DNA of 64,000 nt from Motiliproteus sp036960405. Its GTDB lineage: Bacteria; Pseudomonadota; Gammaproteobacteria; Pseudomonadales; Balneatricaceae. The position numbers were made by a program, and so were the translations under genes. The stretch spans positions 1-64,000 of the forward strand of contig JBALWS010000010.1 in assembly GCA_036960405.1 (NCBI GenBank). Direction: 5' to 3'. Below the pieces are notes generated by a model. The model searched no databases and was not told the DNA's origin. It saw nothing but the letters and a program-made list of their open reading frames with translations. Position 1 is the first letter of the stretch. Each line of letters starts with the position of its first letter. Shown here one piece after another: positions 45,435-54,769 of the stretch.

Positions 45435-45453
45435 TCCGTTAGTTGCTCGCGTC

Positions 45454-46014
45454 ATGAATTATTGGCGTATCAAGCAAGCCGCCGCGGCACTGCGTCGTGG
45501 CGGTGTGATCGGCTACCCGACCGAAGCTGTCTGGGGGTTGGGTTGTGATCCTTATCAGCGCGACGCAGTCGAACGGTTGCTGGCATTAAAACAGCGGCCG
45601 GCTCACAAAGGCTTGATCCTGGTGGCGGCCGATATCGATCAGCTCGATGAGTTGGTCCGACCTTTAAATTCTCAGCAGCAAGCACTGCTACAAGGCAGCT
45701 GGCCTGGGCCGACTACCTGGTTATTACCCGATCCTGACAATCTGATCCCCCGTTGGATTAAAGGCGATCATGGCAGTGTTGCGGTGCGAGTGAGCGCTCA
45801 CCCTCAAGTCGCAGCCTTATGCCGTGCCTTTGATGGTCCGTTGGTGTCTACATCGGCCAATCTGGCAGGTGATGAAGCTGCTCGTAGCGGCACTGCGGTA
45901 CGCCAAATGTTTGGTCGAGCGTTGGACTATCTGTTGCCCGGTGGGCTGGGTGGCCATGATCAGCCCTCAGCTATCCGCGACCTGAGCAGTGGTGCTACGC
46001 TGCGCAGAGGCTGA
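45454..46014 (+). CDS. tsaC: Threonylcarbamoyl-AMP synthase TsaC (YrdC family)
   Basis: TsaC makes threonylcarbamoyl-AMP for t6A37 of tRNA. The 186-residue protein has the YrdC fold, with GVIGYPTEAVWGLGCDP near the start, KQRPAHKGLIL and the STSANLAGDEA motif. It begins 19 bp after purE and is followed closely by hemF and aroE, the order also found in Pseudomonas. Confidence 0.95.
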   Translation: MNYWRIKQAAAALRRGGVIGYPTEAVWGLGCDPYQRDAVERLLALKQRPAHKGLILVAADIDQLDELVRPLNSQQQALLQGSWPGPTTWLLPDPDNLIPRWIKGDHGSVAVRVSAHPQVAALCRAFDGPLVSTSANLAGDEAARSGTAVRQMFGRALDYLLPGGLGGHDQPSAIRDLSSGATLRRG

Positions 46015-46083
46015 GCGATCACTCTCCCATATCAGGTCGTTGCCTTCGTTCGACCCGCAACCGCATAACAACACAGGAGCGCC

Positions 46084-47004
46084 ATGATGGTCGCAGTGGA
46101 TATCCAACCCGTAGTGGAATTTATGCAGCAGTTGCAGGATCAGATCTGTAGCGAGCTGGAAGTGGCCGATGGCCGGGCGACATTTCTGCAGGACAGTTGG
46201 GATAAGCCAAGCGGTGGCGGTGGTCGTTCGCGGGTGATGACCGACGGTGCGGTATTCGAAAAAGGCGGAGTTAATTTCTCCCACGTTCAAGGCGGTAACA
46301 TGCCCGCCTCGGCGACCGCGCACCGCCCCGAACTAGCAGGTCGCAGCTACCAGGCGGTTGGGGTATCGCTGGTGATGCACCCTGACAACCCTTACGTGCC
46401 GACCTCGCACGCCAATGTGCGCTTTTTTATTGCCGAAAAAGAGGGCGAAGCGCCGATCTGGTGGTTTGGTGGCGGCTTCGATCTGACCCCTTGTTACGGC
46501 TTTGAGCAGGATTGCCGCGATTGGCACCAAGCTTCAAAGGATATCTGCGATCGCTTCGGACCTGAACTCTACCCGCAGTACAAAGAATGGTGCGATCGTT
46601 ATTTCTACCTTAAACACCGCGACGAGCCGCGTGGTATTGGCGGGTTGTTTTTTGATGACCTGAATGAGCCCGGTTTCGACAGCTGCTTTGAGTTCGTCAA
46701 GGCGATCGGTCGAGGCTATCTCAATGCCTACCTGCCACTGGTACAGCGACGTAAAGATACTCCTTACAACGAAGCCGAGAAGCGTTTTCAGCGCTACCGT
46801 CGGGGACGTTATGTCGAGTTTAATCTGGTGTTTGATCGTGGCACCCTGTTTGGGCTGCAGTCGGGTGGTCGAACCGAATCGATCTTGATGTCGCTGCCGC
46901 CCGAAGTGCGCTGGGAGTACAACTACCAAGCCGAGCTTGGTAGTGAAGAAGCCCGCTTAACCGATTATTTTTTACAGCCGCGTGACTGGCTGGCTGAGGG
47001 ATAA
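46084..47004 (+). CDS. hemF: Oxygen-dependent coproporphyrinogen III oxidase
   Basis: HemF oxidatively decarboxylates coproporphyrinogen III in haem synthesis. The 306-residue protein has family hallmarks: HPDNPYVPTSHANVRFF, WWFGGGFDLTPCYGF and FVKAIGRGYLNAYLPLVQRR. AGGAG precedes the first of two adjacent ATG codons. It is followed by aroE after 3 bp. Confidence 0.97.
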   Translation: MMVAVDIQPVVEFMQQLQDQICSELEVADGRATFLQDSWDKPSGGGGRSRVMTDGAVFEKGGVNFSHVQGGNMPASATAHRPELAGRSYQAVGVSLVMHPDNPYVPTSHANVRFFIAEKEGEAPIWWFGGGFDLTPCYGFEQDCRDWHQASKDICDRFGPELYPQYKEWCDRYFYLKHRDEPRGIGGLFFDDLNEPGFDSCFEFVKAIGRGYLNAYLPLVQRRKDTPYNEAEKRFQRYRRGRYVEFNLVFDRGTLFGLQSGGRTESILMSLPPEVRWEYNYQAELGSEEARLTDYFLQPRDWLAEG

Positions 47005-47007
47005 ATC

Positions 47008-47835
47008 ATGACCGACCAATACGCTGTCGTAGGAAACCCAATCGGCCATAGCAAGTCGCCGTCGATCCATGGCTTGTTTGCTCAGCAATGCGATCAGGAT
47101 ATCAGCTACCAGACACTCGAAGCGCCGCTGGATGGTTTTGCCCAAGCGGTGTTGACCTTCTTCGCCAAAGGCGGCGGAGGGCTTAATGTGACCGTGCCGT
47201 TCAAGCAGGACGCCTGGAAAATGGTTAGCAGCCTGACGCCACGGGCGCGGCTGGCCGGAGCGGTGAATACCCTCTATCGCGACAAGGCTGGTCAGTTGTG
47301 CGGTGATACCACGGATGGCGTGGGTCTGGTCAACGATATCGTGGCCAATCATCAGGGCCGAATCGAGGGGCAGCGGGTACTGGTGTTGGGCGCGGGTGGC
47401 GCAGTACGTGGCGTGTTGGAGCCACTGCTGCAGCAACAGCCCAAGACTTTGCTGATCGCCAACCGTACCGCTTCCAAGGCACAGCAACTGGCACAAGACT
47501 TTGCCAGCCAGGGTTCGATCAGCGGCTGTGGCTTCGATGCCATAGAAGGACAATACGACCTGATTATCAACGGCACCTCGGCCAGTTTGCAGGGTGAACT
47601 GCCGCCGTTACCGCTGGGTGTGCTGGCCACTGGTGGCTGGTGCTACGACATGATGTACGGCGCCGAGCCGACCCCTTTTACCGTTTGGGCGCAACAGCAG
47701 GAGGCGGCTAAAGCACTCGATGGACTGGGTATGCTGGTCGAGCAGGCCGCCGAATCGTTTTATATTTGGCGTGGAGTGCGACCGCAAACGGCGGCCGTCA
47801 TCGCCGAGGTCAGGAAAAAACTCTTAGCTTTATAA
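47008..47835 (+). CDS. aroE: Shikimate 5-dehydrogenase
   Basis: AroE reduces 3-dehydroshikimate with NADPH in aromatic amino-acid synthesis. The 275-residue protein has GNPIGHSKSPSIH, the NVTVPFKQDAW substrate motif with the catalytic lysine, and the LGAGGAVRGVL nucleotide-binding loop. It is tightly linked to hemF. Confidence 0.96.
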   Translation: MTDQYAVVGNPIGHSKSPSIHGLFAQQCDQDISYQTLEAPLDGFAQAVLTFFAKGGGGLNVTVPFKQDAWKMVSSLTPRARLAGAVNTLYRDKAGQLCGDTTDGVGLVNDIVANHQGRIEGQRVLVLGAGGAVRGVLEPLLQQQPKTLLIANRTASKAQQLAQDFASQGSISGCGFDAIEGQYDLIINGTSASLQGELPPLPLGVLATGGWCYDMMYGAEPTPFTVWAQQQEAAKALDGLGMLVEQAAESFYIWRGVRPQTAAVIAEVRKKLLAL

Positions 47836-47904
47836 CCCTTTACCTTGCCTCCCCGGTCGTCGCTTGTTATTTATGGTGACAATGATCTGTTTGGGGAGAT
47901 AAAC

Positions 47905-50277
47905 ATGGATTCTGCCACGCGGCTGGACGTCGATCAGCTTTATCGTACCTGTAACCCTGAGTTGCTACCGTTCAAAACCACCGAGACGCTGGAAGATTTT
48001 ACCGGCATATACGGTCAGGAGCGGGCGGTCGAGGCGATGGAGTTCGGGATCGGCATGCACCGACCCGATTACAACCTGTTTGTGATGGGGCACTCGCAGA
48101 GTGGCCGCTTCTCTTTCGTGATGGACACCCTTAAGCGGGAGGCCAAAAAGGCCAAGAAACCACTCGATTGGTGTTACCTCAATAACCTGTCTGATCTGCG
48201 CCACCCCCAAGCGTTTTATTTTGCCCCGGGCAAGGGAGCGGTGTTTAAGAGTGATATCCAGCACCTACTCGAAGGGATCGCATCAGAACTGCCTACGGCA
48301 TTTGAAAACCCCGCTTATCAACGCGCTAAAAGCCGTATCGAGCGAGATTTTAACAAACTTTACGATATCGCCTTGGAGCAGGTTGAGAACCGTGCACGCA
48401 GCAAGAGCATCGCCCTCTACCGTGACGCTGGCAGCGTCGGCTTTACTCCGGTATTTGAAGGCCAGGCGATGGATGAGGCGGCTTTCTCGCAACTCGAAGA
48501 GGAAGACCGTAACCGGGTCAACGCCGATATCGACGAGCTGGAGGAGTTTCTTAACGAATCGCTGACCAGCTTGCCGCAGTGGCGCCGTGAATCCAACGAG
48601 AAGCAGAAAAAGCTCGAGCACAGCACCGCCCGTTCGGTGATGACGCCGATGTTTCAGCCGCTGAAAGAAAAATATGCCTCACAGCCGCGTGTGGTGGGCT
48701 ATCTGAGCCAGATGGAGGTCGAGCTGGTTAAGCACGCCACCGACCTGGCGGGCGACGACAAGCTGAGCGATGACCGCACCACCGCTTCCCGGTTGACGCA
48801 GTTGGAGCAGCAGTTTGGCGTCAATATGATCGTCGACCACCAGAAGACCAAGGGTTTACCGGTGGTGTTCGAGGCCCATCCCAGCTACGACAACCTGTTT
48901 GGGCGGATCGAATACAGCGCCGAAATGGGTGCGATGGTGACCAACTATCAATTGATTCGAGGCGGCGCGTTACACCAGGCCAACGGCGGATACCTGTTAC
49001 TCGAGGCGGAGAAACTGTTTGAACACCCGATGGTCTGGTCGGCGATCAAGCGGGCGCTAAAATCGTCCACGTTGAAAATTGAAAACCCGTTTGCCGAGCT
49101 GTCGGGGATGAATAACATCACCTTGGATCCGGAGCCGGTCGACCTCAAAGTTAAGGTGGTGATCATCGGCGACCGCGAGCTGTATTACATGCTGCAGCAG
49201 ATGGACCCGGATTTCTCCAAGCTGTTTCGAGTCGTGGTCGATTTTGATGACGATGTTCCGCGCACAGACGCGTTCATTCGTAGCTACGCTCGGTTGGTCA
49301 GAACGCTGTCACAACAGGAAGGCTGTGCTCACCTGAGTCGTAAAGCCGTGGCCCGCTTGGTTGAGCACAGCTCGCGGATGGCTGAGGATCAAGGCCAGTT
49401 ATCGGCCCAGATCGGCGAGATGAAAGATCTGATCTGCGAGGCCGATTATAAGCGCGAGAAGATCGGCGATGACCTGATTCAGGTCCGCCATATCCAGTTG
49501 GCACTTGAAGCCAAGGAGCGCCGCACCGACCGGCTCAGTACGCGGATGCGCGAAGAGATTATTAATCGCGTGGTGCTGATCGATACCGAAGGGACCGCTG
49601 TGGGTAAGTGCAACGGCCTGACGGTGTTGCAGGTGGGCGAGGTCAGTTTTGGTAGCCCTGCCCGGATTACCGTTACCGTTCATCCGGGCGATAAAGGTAT
49701 CGTCGATATCGAAAAAGAGGTCACCCTAGGTCAGCCGATTCACTCCAAGGGGGTGATGATCCTGACCGGTTATCTAGGGCACAAGTACGCTCAAGACTTC
49801 GCTCTGTCGTTGTCGGCCAGCATCGCGCTAGAGCAGTCCTACGGCTATGTTGACGGCGATAGCGCTTCGTTGGCCGAGATCTGCACCCTGATCTCGGCGT
49901 TGACCCATACTCCGATCAAACAGAGCTTTGCCCTGACCGGCTCGATCAACCAATACGGTGAGGTGCAGGCGATCGGCGGCGTCAACGAGAAGATCGAAGG
50001 CTTCTTCGATGTCTGTACCGCCAATGGTTTGACCGGTGAACAAGGGGTGATCATCCCGCAGGCCAATCAGCGCAACCTGATGCTGAAGCAATCGGTGGTA
50101 CAAGCGGTCGCCGAAGGGGTGTTCCACGTTTATACCGTGGCCACCGTCGACCAAGCGTTGGAGCTGCTAACCGGGCGCAAACCCGGGGTTCGCAAACCCG
50201 ATGGTAGCTTCACCCAACGCTCGCTGAATTTTGAAGTGGTCAAGCGGTTAAAGGAGCTGGATAAGGCCAAAGGCTGA
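47905..50277 (+). CDS. Lon-related ATP-dependent protease (LonB-like)
   Basis: The 790-residue protein has an N-terminal AAA part (GQERAVEAMEFGIGM near residue 35 and GHSQSGRFSF, a degenerate P-loop). A helical insert follows, then a C-terminal Lon-type serine protease domain. The catalytic serine is in DGDSASLAEI and the lysine in GGVNEKIEGFF. It is distinct from the classical Lon and lacks its N-terminal substrate domain. The ATG at 47905 is preceded by GGGGAG, so a longer reading from 47845 was rejected. The substrates are unknown. Confidence 0.88.
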   Translation: MDSATRLDVDQLYRTCNPELLPFKTTETLEDFTGIYGQERAVEAMEFGIGMHRPDYNLFVMGHSQSGRFSFVMDTLKREAKKAKKPLDWCYLNNLSDLRHPQAFYFAPGKGAVFKSDIQHLLEGIASELPTAFENPAYQRAKSRIERDFNKLYDIALEQVENRARSKSIALYRDAGSVGFTPVFEGQAMDEAAFSQLEEEDRNRVNADIDELEEFLNESLTSLPQWRRESNEKQKKLEHSTARSVMTPMFQPLKEKYASQPRVVGYLSQMEVELVKHATDLAGDDKLSDDRTTASRLTQLEQQFGVNMIVDHQKTKGLPVVFEAHPSYDNLFGRIEYSAEMGAMVTNYQLIRGGALHQANGGYLLLEAEKLFEHPMVWSAIKRALKSSTLKIENPFAELSGMNNITLDPEPVDLKVKVVIIGDRELYYMLQQMDPDFSKLFRVVVDFDDDVPRTDAFIRSYARLVRTLSQQEGCAHLSRKAVARLVEHSSRMAEDQGQLSAQIGEMKDLICEADYKREKIGDDLIQVRHIQLALEAKERRTDRLSTRMREEIINRVVLIDTEGTAVGKCNGLTVLQVGEVSFGSPARITVTVHPGDKGIVDIEKEVTLGQPIHSKGVMILTGYLGHKYAQDFALSLSASIALEQSYGYVDGDSASLAEICTLISALTHTPIKQSFALTGSINQYGEVQAIGGVNEKIEGFFDVCTANGLTGEQGVIIPQANQRNLMLKQSVVQAVAEGVFHVYTVATVDQALELLTGRKPGVRKPDGSFTQRSLNFEVVKRLKELDKAKG

Positions 50278-50313
50278 GGTTGGCCTGCCGGTTGAGAGAA
50301 GGATTAAGCTGAG

Positions 50314-50351
50314 AGCGCCGTTGTTGTTTAAACACTATACGGCGCTTTTTT
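50314..50351 (+). terminator. Terminator after the LonB-like gene
   Basis: AGCGCCGT and ACGGCGCT pair around a 17-base loop and are followed by a T-run. It lies about 35 bp past the stop codon and before the convergent chemotaxis receptor gene. Confidence 0.75.
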
Positions 50352-50364
50352 CTGAAACTTCCCC

Positions 50365-51972
50365 CTATATTTTGAATTCACCGATCAGTTGATTTAGCTT
50401 GGCAACGTTGAGTTTCAAGCTTTCGCTGATTTGATGAACCGCCGTCACCGCGTCTGAATTGGTACGTGCGACTTCCGAGATAGTGGTGATGTTGTGACTG
50501 ATATCGGTCGAGAGATGACTTTGCTGTTCCGCGGCTGTTGCAACCTGAGTATTCATCGAATTAATACTGCTGATATTGCCGTCGATCTCTTCTAGAGAGC
50601 CTCGAACTTCGGCTACCGCATCACTCGAACGTTGCGCATGTTCGGCACCACTTTGTATCACCGTGATCGCCTCATCCATACTGTGATGGAGCTTGGAAAC
50701 CATCTCTTGAATCTCTTCGGTCGATTGCTGGGAGCGACCGGCAAGCGTTCGGACCTCGTCGGCTACGACCGCAAAACCGCGCCCCTGTTCGCCTGCACGT
50801 GCCGCCTCGATGGCAGCGTTAAGGGCTAACAGGTTGGTTTGTTCCGAGATGCTCTTGATAACATCCAGAACTCCGCCGATGTTCTTACTGTCTTCACCCA
50901 GTCGTTCGATCGCCTGCTGAGCGCTTTCCATCTCGGTCATCAAAGCGCTGATCTCTGCGGTAGTAGAGTCGCTGATGTTGCGGCCGTGCTGAGATTGAGT
51001 ATTGACTGTCTCGGTTTTAGCCGCCGTATTGGTGGCGTTATGGGCGACCTCCTGAGCGGATGACAGCAGCTGGTTCATCGCAGTCGCGGCTTGCTCGGTT
51101 TCGGCTAATTGTGACGTCATCCCGTCATTGGCTTGTTTTGCCGAGTCCGACAGATTGACCGCAGCATGTTCTAATTCGTCCACGACCTGATGCATGGTTT
51201 GGATGGTGTGGTGAGTTTTTTCGACAAAACGGTTGATCCAACCAGCGGTGATACCCAGTTCATCGCGTCGAGTTTCGTCTAGTCGCTTGGTCAGATCGCC
51301 TTCTCCTTGGGCCAGATCTTTAGCCATATCGGACATCACTTCGATCGGCTTCAGCAGCATCGAAAATACCGAGAAAGACATGGCGATTAGGGTCGCAAAA
51401 AATGCCACAGCCAAGATGATCACGGTGTTTTTCAACGTGACAGTAAAGCGTTCTTGTTGATCAAGATTACTGCGAGAGCGTTCGCCTACACTCGCTAGTA
51501 CGGTGTTCACCTGATCGTTCAGTGCTTCCGCCGCTTTATCGAACACTGCCATGATCTGGTTACCGCCAGCAGGCCCTTCCGCTACATAGGCTTTGGCCAT
51601 GCGATTTCCGGTGGTGAAGTAGCTGTCTAGCGCTGGGCCGATCTGTTGGTATATCGCGGCATTCTCGCTATCCAGTTTGGCCAGTTCAGATAACAGCCTT
51701 TGGGCAGCCTGATAATGTTCTTTTGCAAGGTCCAAGCCATCGTTCAGCCCATCCTGGCCGCGAGTGGCACTGATGTCTGTGATCCACTGTTGAATCTGGA
51801 TAACTGCGATTTGCAGCTCATAGGTTTTGATGACGATGGGTTCGTAAGTACTGCTGATAGCCACCGAGGAGTGGTGGATACGGTTGGCTTGATACACCAT
51901 GAACGAGGACTGCGCGAGCAGTGCGGCTAATAAAATCGCTAAAGCCAGATAGATTTTATTTCGAATACTCAT
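50365..51972 (-). CDS. Methyl-accepting chemotaxis protein
   Basis: The 535-residue receptor has an N-terminal membrane helix (about residues 8-28), a helical periplasmic sensor of about 160 residues and a second membrane helix near 190-210. HAMP and a cytoplasmic signalling domain follow, with the conserved tip GRGFAVVADEVRTLAGRSQQ. The ligand cannot be inferred from the sequence. No CheA or CheW genes are adjacent, so it probably feeds an array encoded elsewhere. Confidence 0.93.
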   Translation of the reverse strand: MSIRNKIYLALAILLAALLAQSSFMVYQANRIHHSSVAISSTYEPIVIKTYELQIAVIQIQQWITDISATRGQDGLNDGLDLAKEHYQAAQRLLSELAKLDSENAAIYQQIGPALDSYFTTGNRMAKAYVAEGPAGGNQIMAVFDKAAEALNDQVNTVLASVGERSRSNLDQQERFTVTLKNTVIILAVAFFATLIAMSFSVFSMLLKPIEVMSDMAKDLAQGEGDLTKRLDETRRDELGITAGWINRFVEKTHHTIQTMHQVVDELEHAAVNLSDSAKQANDGMTSQLAETEQAATAMNQLLSSAQEVAHNATNTAAKTETVNTQSQHGRNISDSTTAEISALMTEMESAQQAIERLGEDSKNIGGVLDVIKSISEQTNLLALNAAIEAARAGEQGRGFAVVADEVRTLAGRSQQSTEEIQEMVSKLHHSMDEAITVIQSGAEHAQRSSDAVAEVRGSLEEIDGNISSINSMNTQVATAAEQQSHLSTDISHNITTISEVARTNSDAVTAVHQISESLKLNVAKLNQLIGEFKI

Positions 51973-52083
51973 AGACTTCTCATCACGTTTATTTTAATCA
52001 GTTGAGAGATACTGAACAAAAGCTGCTGTGTTGGCAAGGAGGGAGTGTTGTGCGCTTGGTCCTAGCTCGTTTAAGGCCACTCC

Positions 52084-52968
52084 CGCCAGATGGCTGAGCT
52101 GCGTCAGCAGATTCTATCGCTGGCCGGGACTCCGGTCGATGTTGTGATTAACGGTGCCACCGGTACCGGCAAGGAGTTGGTTGCGCGCAGCCTGCACGAT
52201 TTTGCAACCGTCGGGAGCAGCCTTTTGTCGCGGTTAGCTGCGGCGCCATCCCGGAGGCGCTGTTTGAAAATGAACTGTTTGGCCACGAGAAAGGGGCGTT
52301 TACCGGGGCCCGCAGCCAGCGGATCGGCAAGATCGAGTATGCCCACAAAGGCACCCTGTTTTTGGATGAGATAGAGAGCATGCCGCTCAACTTCCAAATA
52401 AAATTGCTGCGGGTACTGCAGGAACGCAAGCTGGAGCGGGTCGGCTCGAACCGTGAGATCAACCTCGATATCTGGGTGATTGCTGCCACCAAGGTGAATC
52501 TGGAGCAAGCGTCGGCGGCAGGCGAGTTCAGGGAGGATCTGTTCTAGCGCTTTAATGTGGCAGAACTGCATATTCCGCGTTTGGCCGAGCGATTAGAAGA
52601 TACCCCGCTGCTGTTCGATTACTTTGGGCGTAAAGCGGCGCTGCAATACGAGCGCGATTTTTCAGGCCCGACCGAGGACGATATTGCCGCGCTGATGAAC
52701 GGTGACTGGCCGGGTAATTTTGCCAGCTCAAAAATGTGTCTGAGCGCTATGTCTTGGGCATCGAGTCGGCACGTGGTGTTCGCGCTATTCTGGGCCAAGC
52801 GGAAGATCAGTCGATCGATACTGCATCGGCCAACGGTTTGTCCGAGTGTGTACAGCAGTTTGAACGACAACTGATTATGCAGTCATTGCGCACAACGGCA
52901 ATATTATCGCTGTCACCGAGGAGCTGAAACTGCCTCGCCGTACCTTTAATAACAAGATGCAGCAGTAA
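52084..52968 (+). pseudogene. Decayed sigma-54 activator (DctD-like)
   Basis: The remains of a DctD-type AAA+ activator run through three reading frames. GATGTGKELVARSLHDF (Walker A) is followed by a one-base loss near 52208. SCGAIPEALFENELFGHEKG, with GAFTGA, is in the next frame. A TAG at 52545-52547 interrupts EDLF-RFNV where a tyrosine belongs. Frame shifts near 52720 and 52895 precede the end TEELKLPRRTFNNKMQQ. The receiver domain expected upstream is missing, and no dctB or transporter genes are adjacent. At least three one-base deletions and one nonsense change make function unlikely. Confidence 0.88.
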
Positions 52969-53106
52969 CATATCCAGCGAAAGGAGGTCATATCCTGATC
53001 AGGTGAATAGGATTCAGGGGGAAAGGGAATCGTTACGGCGGTCGGACAAAGCCCTTGCCAGCGACTAGACTTTATCCATCATTCTTCATAGATGGAACTT
53101 GCTGTC

Positions 53107-53490
53107 ATGCTGATGAAACTGGAACAGAGTTCTTCAAACCGGCTGGGTTTTCTAGCTAGTGGTAAGCTGACCGACAATGACTATAAGAACTTCCTGATTC
53201 CCGAGATACAACAGGCTTTAGAGCAGCATCCGTCTATACGGCTACTGTTTCTGTTGGAGGGCTTTCGGGGCTGGGAGCTGCAAGCGGCCTGGGATGATCT
53301 GGTGTTCGGGTTGCAGATTAACTCAAAAGTCGAGCGATTGGCGGTGATCGGTGACCAGGACTGGGAGCGCTGGATGGCGCAGCTAGCCAACCCCTTTAGC
53401 CATGGTGAGGTGCAGTATTTTAACCTTAATCAGACCCAGCAAGCGTGGCACTGGCTGTCTCAAGAGGCTGCTGCAGGTAGTACAGTCTAA
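53107..53490 (+). CDS. SpoIIAA-like (STAS-related) protein
   Basis: The 127-residue protein resembles the SpoIIAA-like family of STAS-fold proteins, with RLGFLASGKLTDNDYKNFLIP at the start and FRGWELQAAWDDLVFGLQ near the middle. These small proteins are poorly characterised. I chose the ATG at 53107 (GGAAC 8 bp upstream) over one at 53092. Its last 65 bp overlap the end of the convergent MFS gene. Confidence 0.75.
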   Translation: MLMKLEQSSSNRLGFLASGKLTDNDYKNFLIPEIQQALEQHPSIRLLFLLEGFRGWELQAAWDDLVFGLQINSKVERLAVIGDQDWERWMAQLANPFSHGEVQYFNLNQTQQAWHWLSQEAAAGSTV

Positions 53491-54640
53491 GCGCTAAGCC
53501 TGCGGTCACCGTCAGCACCAATAACGACCCGATAACGACGCCCGGCCAACGAGCGTGCTGCCAGAATGGATCGAGATAGAACCCACCACTACTGGCTCCC
53601 AGGTAATAACACAGCAGATACAGCGACGACGCGCTGGCCCGTGCCCGCTCGGCGTGGCGATTGACCCAGGCGCTGCAGATCGAGTGACAGATAAAAAAGC
53701 CAAAGCTGCTGATCAACAAGCCACCAATGATGCCGGTTAGGGTTAGGCTGAGTGTCACCATAGTTCCCAGCATCATAATCAGAACGCCGGCAAACATGCA
53801 CAGCGGCTGTGAATAACGTTGGCTGATCTTGCCCGAGATGGCCGATCCAAACGAGCCCGTCAGATAGGTCAGAAACAGCATCCCCAGCCAAGTGGGTTCT
53901 AGCTGGAACGGCGCGTCGCTGAGTACGTAGGTGATATAGCTGTATTGGTTGGAGAAGATAAAGAAATTCAGCCCACCGATCAGGTAAGCGCTGACCAGCA
54001 GCGGGTTTTTCAGGTGGCCAGCCAGATCGGAGGCCATAGTGGTCAGTCGCAATGGCCGGGGTTGAAACTGTTGCGATGGTGGCAGTAACTTGGCAAACAG
54101 CAACACTCCCAGCAGGCTCAACCCCCCCATCAGGTAAAATGCCGACTGCCAGCCAGCGAGGTCGGTCATGCTGCCGCCGAGTATCCGGCCACTGATACCG
54201 CCTAGCGTGTTAGCGCTGATATACAGCCCCACCGCGAGAAGAAGTGCGGGGCGTTCGAACTCGTCGCCCATGTAGGCGATCGCGATCGCCGGCAGCCCTC
54301 CTAGCATCAGCCCTTGGATCATTCGTAGCCCCAGCAACCCGGCATAGCTGTCTACCAGCGGTATCAGCAGGGTTAACAGGCTAGCTCCGGTCAGGGTAAA
54401 CAACATGATCCGACGTCGCCCCAGCGAGTCTGATAGCGGCCCGTAAACCAGCAACGATATGCCAAGAGTTAACGTGGCTAAAGACAGCGACCAAGTGGCT
54501 TGCAGCGCGTTGAGGTCGAACAGCTCGCGTAGCAGCGGAAATAACGGCTGGGTGATATATAGGTTGCAGAACACAATAAAGGAGCCCAGGCACAGCGCTA
54601 ACGTGGCGCGGTAATAAGCAGGGGTTCCGGCTTGGATCAT
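53426..54640 (-). CDS. Major facilitator superfamily transporter
   Basis: The 404-residue protein has twelve predicted membrane helices and the MFS loop motif GPLSDSLGRRRIML near residue 67. It resembles the YnfM/arabinose-efflux-like group. It is divergent from a LysR regulator across 129 bp, so that regulator probably controls it. The substrate is unknown. Confidence 0.9.
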   Translation of the reverse strand: MIQAGTPAYYRATLALCLGSFIVFCNLYITQPLFPLLRELFDLNALQATWSLSLATLTLGISLLVYGPLSDSLGRRRIMLFTLTGASLLTLLIPLVDSYAGLLGLRMIQGLMLGGLPAIAIAYMGDEFERPALLLAVGLYISANTLGGISGRILGGSMTDLAGWQSAFYLMGGLSLLGVLLFAKLLPPSQQFQPRPLRLTTMASDLAGHLKNPLLVSAYLIGGLNFFIFSNQYSYITYVLSDAPFQLEPTWLGMLFLTYLTGSFGSAISGKISQRYSQPLCMFAGVLIMMLGTMVTLSLTLTGIIGGLLISSFGFFICHSICSAWVNRHAERARASASSLYLLCYYLGASSGGFYLDPFWQHARWPGVVIGSLLVLTVTAGLALRLYYLQQPLETASATLAGSD

Positions 54641-54706
54641 AGTGGCAATCTTTAGATAAAGGAGGCGGTACTCTAGCAGTCGGCTTTGAATATCAAAAAT
54701 ATATAA

Positions 54707-54735
54707 TACATATGTAAGCTATATCTAAATGATAT
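54707..54735. promoter_or_regulatory. Palindromes in the MFS-LysR divergent region
   Basis: The perfect TACATATGTA (54707-54716) and ATATC-N5-GATAT (54721-54735) lie between the divergent genes. The second has the T-N11-A type dyad that LysR regulators bind. It is close to the likely promoters of both genes. Confidence 0.4.
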
Positions 54736-54769
54736 GATCAAGGTTCTGTAGATAGGAGATAACACGACG

